A stretch of DNA of 15,922 nt, taken from an uncultured Clostridia bacterium. GTDB taxonomy: Bacteria > Bacillota > Clostridia > TANB77 > CAG-508. A program made the translations under genes and the position numbers. Of this stretch, positions 12,928-15,922 are shown piece by piece. The stretch spans positions 1 to 15,922 of the forward strand of contig CAKOVK010000026.1 of assembly GCA_934121925.1 (NCBI GenBank), written 5' to 3'. The notes beneath the pieces are model-generated. The model saw nothing but the letters and a program-made list of their open reading frames with translations, was not told the origin of the DNA and ran no database searches. Position 1 is the stretch's first letter. Each line of letters starts with the position of its first letter.

Positions 12928-14406
12928 ATGGAACTTTACGAATTAACAGTTCATGAATTGAGAGATAAATTAAATAAGAAAGAAATAACATCAGAAGATA
13001 TTACAAAAAGTTATGCAAACAGGATAAAACAAAAGGAAAATAGTGTAGAAGCTTTTGTTACTGTTCTTTCAGAAGAGGCAGAAAACAAAGCCAAAGAAAC
13101 AGATCAAAAAATAGAAAAAGGTGAAATTACAAATAAGTTAGCAGGTATTCCAATAGGAATAAAAGACAATATTTGTACAAAGGGTGTAAAAACAACATGT
13201 AGTTCTAAAATGCTAGAAGATTTTGTATCTCCATATGATGCGACAGTAATGGATAAAATAAATGCAGAAAATTTAATTACAATAGGAAAACTTAATATGG
13301 ATGAATTTGCTATGGGGGGCTCAACAGAAAATTCATATTTTAAGAAAACAAAAAATCCTTGGGACTTAAGCAAAGTACCAGGAGGATCATCAGGAGGTAG
13401 TGCAGCAGCAGTTGCTAGTCAGATGGTACCATGGGCACTAGGATCAGATACAGGTGGAAGCATTAGACAGCCAGCAGCATTTTGCGGAATTGTAGGACTA
13501 AAACCAACATATGGACTTGTTTCAAGATATGGATTAGTAGCTTTTGCATCATCACTTGACCAAATAGGACCAATAACAAAAGATGTTAGAGATAGTGCTA
13601 TTTTATTAAATGTAATTGCTGGGCATGATGAGAAGGATTCTACATCAGTAGATATGCCTAAAAAAGATTATGAAAAAGCATTAACAGGAGATATAAAAGG
13701 ATTAAAAATAGGGGTACCTAAAGAATTCTTTGGAGAAGGAATAAATGAAGAAGTTAAAGAAAGCTTAAAACAAGCAATAGAGATATATAAAAAATTAGGA
13801 GCAGAAGTAGAAGAATTTTCTCTAGACATTGCAAAATATGCATTAGCAACATACTATATAATTGCTTGCGCAGAAGCTAGTTCTAATTTAGGTAGATTTG
13901 ATGGAATTAGATATACATATAGAGCAAAAGATTTCAAAGATTTAAAAGATTTATATAAAAAGACTAGAAGCGAAGGCTTTGGAGCAGAAGTAAAGAGAAG
14001 AATTATACTTGGAACATATGTATTATCTTCTGGATATTATGATGCATATTATAAAAAAGCTCAACAAGTTCGTACATTAGTAATGAATGAATTTAATAAA
14101 GGATTTGAAAAATATGATGTTATACTAACTCCAACAGCCCCAACGGTAGCTTTTGGAATAGGAGAAAAATCAAATAATCCATTAGAAATGTATTTGGCAG
14201 ATATTTGTACAGTTTCAATAAATATAGCTGGATTACCAGGAATTTCAATTCCTTGTGGAGTAGATAGTAATGAAATGCCAATAGGAATGCAGTTAATAGG
14301 AAACAGATTCCAAGAAGAAACTATACTAAATGCAGCATACAGTTTTGAACAAGAATATAAATTTAGAGAGAAATATAAACCTCAATTTAAAGGAGGGGTA
14401 GAATAA
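12928..14406 (+). CDS. gatA: Asp/Glu-tRNA amidotransferase subunit A (glutaminase)
   Basis: This 492-residue amidase-signature enzyme is the GatCAB subunit that hydrolyses glutamine and passes ammonia to GatB. The Ser-cisSer-Lys triad is fully visible: K79 in GIPIGIKDNI, S154 in PGGSSGGSAA, and S178 in DTGGSIRQPAA. The usual GLKPTYGLVSRYGLVAFASS segment follows. Near the C-terminus TPTAP and GLPGISIPCG are conserved. Length is normal (about 485-495). ATG at 12928 follows AAAAGGAGG. Its TAA shares its last A with the gatB ATG, which couples their translation. It acts in the cytoplasm with GatB, GatC and the misacylated tRNA; the partner synthetase gene aspS is in the same operon. Confidence 0.97.
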   Translation: MELYELTVHELRDKLNKKEITSEDITKSYANRIKQKENSVEAFVTVLSEEAENKAKETDQKIEKGEITNKLAGIPIGIKDNICTKGVKTTCSSKMLEDFVSPYDATVMDKINAENLITIGKLNMDEFAMGGSTENSYFKKTKNPWDLSKVPGGSSGGSAAAVASQMVPWALGSDTGGSIRQPAAFCGIVGLKPTYGLVSRYGLVAFASSLDQIGPITKDVRDSAILLNVIAGHDEKDSTSVDMPKKDYEKALTGDIKGLKIGVPKEFFGEGINEEVKESLKQAIEIYKKLGAEVEEFSLDIAKYALATYYIIACAEASSNLGRFDGIRYTYRAKDFKDLKDLYKKTRSEGFGAEVKRRIILGTYVLSSGYYDAYYKKAQQVRTLVMNEFNKGFEKYDVILTPTAPTVAFGIGEKSNNPLEMYLADICTVSINIAGLPGISIPCGVDSNEMPIGMQLIGNRFQEETILNAAYSFEQEYKFREKYKPQFKGGVE

Positions 14407-15848
14407 TGTCAAGAGAAGATTATGAAGCAGTAATAGGATTAGAAGTTCACGCAGAACTTTCAACAAAAACAAAAATATTTTGTTCATGCCCAACTACATT
14501 TGGAGCAGAACCAAACACTCATGTGTGCCCAATTTGTATGGCAATGCCAGGAACATTACCTGTGCTAAATGAAAAAGTTGTAGAATATGCAGTAAAAGCA
14601 GGACTTGCAACTAATTGTGAAATTTCAAAAGACAGTAAAAACGATAGAAAAAATTACTATTATCCAGACTTACCAAAATCATACCAAATTTCACAATTTG
14701 ATAAACCTCTATGCAATCATGGGTATGTAGAAATAGATGATGAAAATGGCAATAAGAAAAAAATTAGAATATTAAGAATTCATATAGAAGAAGATGCAGG
14801 AAAATTAAATCATGATGAATTTGGTGGAGATAGCTTAGTAGATTTAAATAGAGCAGGGGTTCCACTAATAGAGATTGTTTCTGAACCAGATATGAGTAGT
14901 GCAGAAGAAGCAGATAGTTATTTGAAAAAACTAAAATCAATATTAGAATACATAGAAGTATCAGATTGTAAGATGCAAGAAGGATCTTTTAGAGCAGATG
15001 TTAACGTGTCTGTAAAAAAGAAAAACGATACTAAGTTAGGAATTCGTACAGAAATGAAAAATATGAATTCATTTAGAAGTATTGTTAGAGGAATAGAATA
15101 TGAAATAGATAGACAAATTGATTTGTTGGAAGAAGGGGAAAAAGTAACCCAAGAGACTCTAAGATGGGATGATGTATCTGGAAGAACTTTCTCAATGAGA
15201 GATAAAGAAGATGCACAAGACTACAGGTATTTCCCTGAACCAGATTTAGTAGCAATAAAACTTTCAGATGAATATATAAAGAATGTTAAAGAAAATCTAC
15301 CAGAACTTCCAGAATCAAGATTTAACAGATATGTAGAAGAATATAAAATGAATCCGAAAGATGCAGGAATACTAATATCTTCTAAATATTTGTCAGACTT
15401 GTTTGAAAAAGCATCAAGTATTTGTAACAATTACAAAGCAGTCAGCAACTGGATTATTTCAGACATAACAGGAATATTAAATGACAAAGAATTAGAACCA
15501 AATGAAATTCCATTTACAGCCGAGGAACTTGCAAAAGTTGTAATATTAATAGATAAGGGAACAATTAGTTCTAGTATTGGTAAAAAAGTAATAGCAGAAT
15601 TATTTGAAAATCCAAGAGATCCAGAAGAAATTATAAAAGAAAAAGGCTGGATACAAATATCAGATGAAGGTGCAATCAAAGAAGTAGTTATGAACATATT
15701 AGAAGCGAACCCACAATCAATAGCAGATTTCAAAGCAGGAAAAGATAGAGCATTGGGATTCTTGGTAGGACAAGCAATGAAACAAACAAAAGGAAAAGCA
15801 AATCCACAACTTTTAAACAAAATGTTCTTAGAAGAACTAAAAAAGTAA
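14406..15848 (+). CDS. gatB: Asp/Glu-tRNA amidotransferase subunit B
   Basis: This 480-residue GatB is the subunit that binds tRNA, activates Asp or Glu on the tRNA with ATP, and amidates it with ammonia from GatA. The N-terminal YEAVIGLEVHAELST is typical. The zinc-type cysteines are C26, C28, C41 and C44. Catalytic-core segments include DRKNYYYPDLPKSYQISQFD and the HIEEDAGKL stretch, then FRADVNVSV and RTEMKNMNS. The C-terminal helical YqeY-like domain runs from about residue 325 to the end, where GFLVGQAMKQTKGKANPQ contacts tRNA in the family. Length is normal. It starts in TAATG with AAAGGAGGGG upstream. It is last in the operon as far as can be seen. Confidence 0.97.
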   Translation: MSREDYEAVIGLEVHAELSTKTKIFCSCPTTFGAEPNTHVCPICMAMPGTLPVLNEKVVEYAVKAGLATNCEISKDSKNDRKNYYYPDLPKSYQISQFDKPLCNHGYVEIDDENGNKKKIRILRIHIEEDAGKLNHDEFGGDSLVDLNRAGVPLIEIVSEPDMSSAEEADSYLKKLKSILEYIEVSDCKMQEGSFRADVNVSVKKKNDTKLGIRTEMKNMNSFRSIVRGIEYEIDRQIDLLEEGEKVTQETLRWDDVSGRTFSMRDKEDAQDYRYFPEPDLVAIKLSDEYIKNVKENLPELPESRFNRYVEEYKMNPKDAGILISSKYLSDLFEKASSICNNYKAVSNWIISDITGILNDKELEPNEIPFTAEELAKVVILIDKGTISSSIGKKVIAELFENPRDPEEIIKEKGWIQISDEGAIKEVVMNILEANPQSIADFKAGKDRALGFLVGQAMKQTKGKANPQLLNKMFLEELKK

Positions 15849-15886
15849 TAAATGGTAAAATTAAGTGACGCACTTTGAAATAAAAA

Positions 15887-15915
15887 TAGACACATAAAAT
15901 TACAAATGATACAAT
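15887..15915 (+). promoter_or_regulatory. Candidate promoter for a gene beyond the right edge
   Basis: TAGACA (15887-15892), a 17-nt spacer and TACAAT (15910-15915) lie in the last 75 nt, which carry no gene. No terminator hairpin was seen between the gatB stop and this site. Confidence 0.4.
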
Positions 15916-15922
15916 GTGATTG

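Overview
The window is low-GC, AT-rich bacterial DNA with strong AGGAGG-type ribosome binding sites. It has a T-box leader before an aminoacyl-tRNA synthetase operon, a YtxC-family sporulation protein, a YlbF-family protein and GatCAB. Together these point to an endospore-lineage Firmicute of class Clostridia. The species cannot be named from the sequence. No tRNA, rRNA, CRISPR array, prophage or complete insertion sequence was seen.

Left part (1-5065): a C-terminal gene fragment on the + strand converges on a leftward three-gene group, DUF4912 protein -> GH57 alpha-glucan branching enzyme -> YtxC-like protein. A GT4 glycogen-synthase-like glycosyltransferase diverges from it at about 3.6-3.7 kb. 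The glycosyltransferase, branching enzyme and DUF4912 protein look like one alpha-glucan module facing outward from a shared promoter region. ytxC sits at its distal end, behind a long inverted repeat that could mask its ribosome binding site.

Middle part (5066-7779): short rightward genes separated by unusual palindromic DNA. These are ylbF, a ParE/RelE-type toxin with an unrecognised small partner behind a promoter that carries its own inverted-repeat operator, a small membrane HExxH peptidase-like protein, and a DUF5662 protein. At least three gaps hold long or GC-rich palindromes that look like small non-autonomous repeats; two of them share the same terminal 13-mer.

Right part (7780-15922): translation genes. 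lepA (EF4) is followed by an rlmB/TrmH-family rRNA methyltransferase gene broken by one extra base. Then comes a textbook promoter, T-box leader and terminator controlling aspS-gatC-gatA-gatB. AspRS plus GatCAB is the indirect route to Asn-tRNA (and Gln-tRNA). The T-box specifier region contains overlapping Glu (GAA) and Asn (AAC) codons rather than a simple Asp readout, which fits control by the transamidation substrates. A new promoter begins just before the right edge.

Most notable points: the possible two-codon T-box, the rlmB frameshift, the alpha-glucan/DUF4912 cluster, the operator-in-promoter toxin module, and the family of intergenic palindromes.
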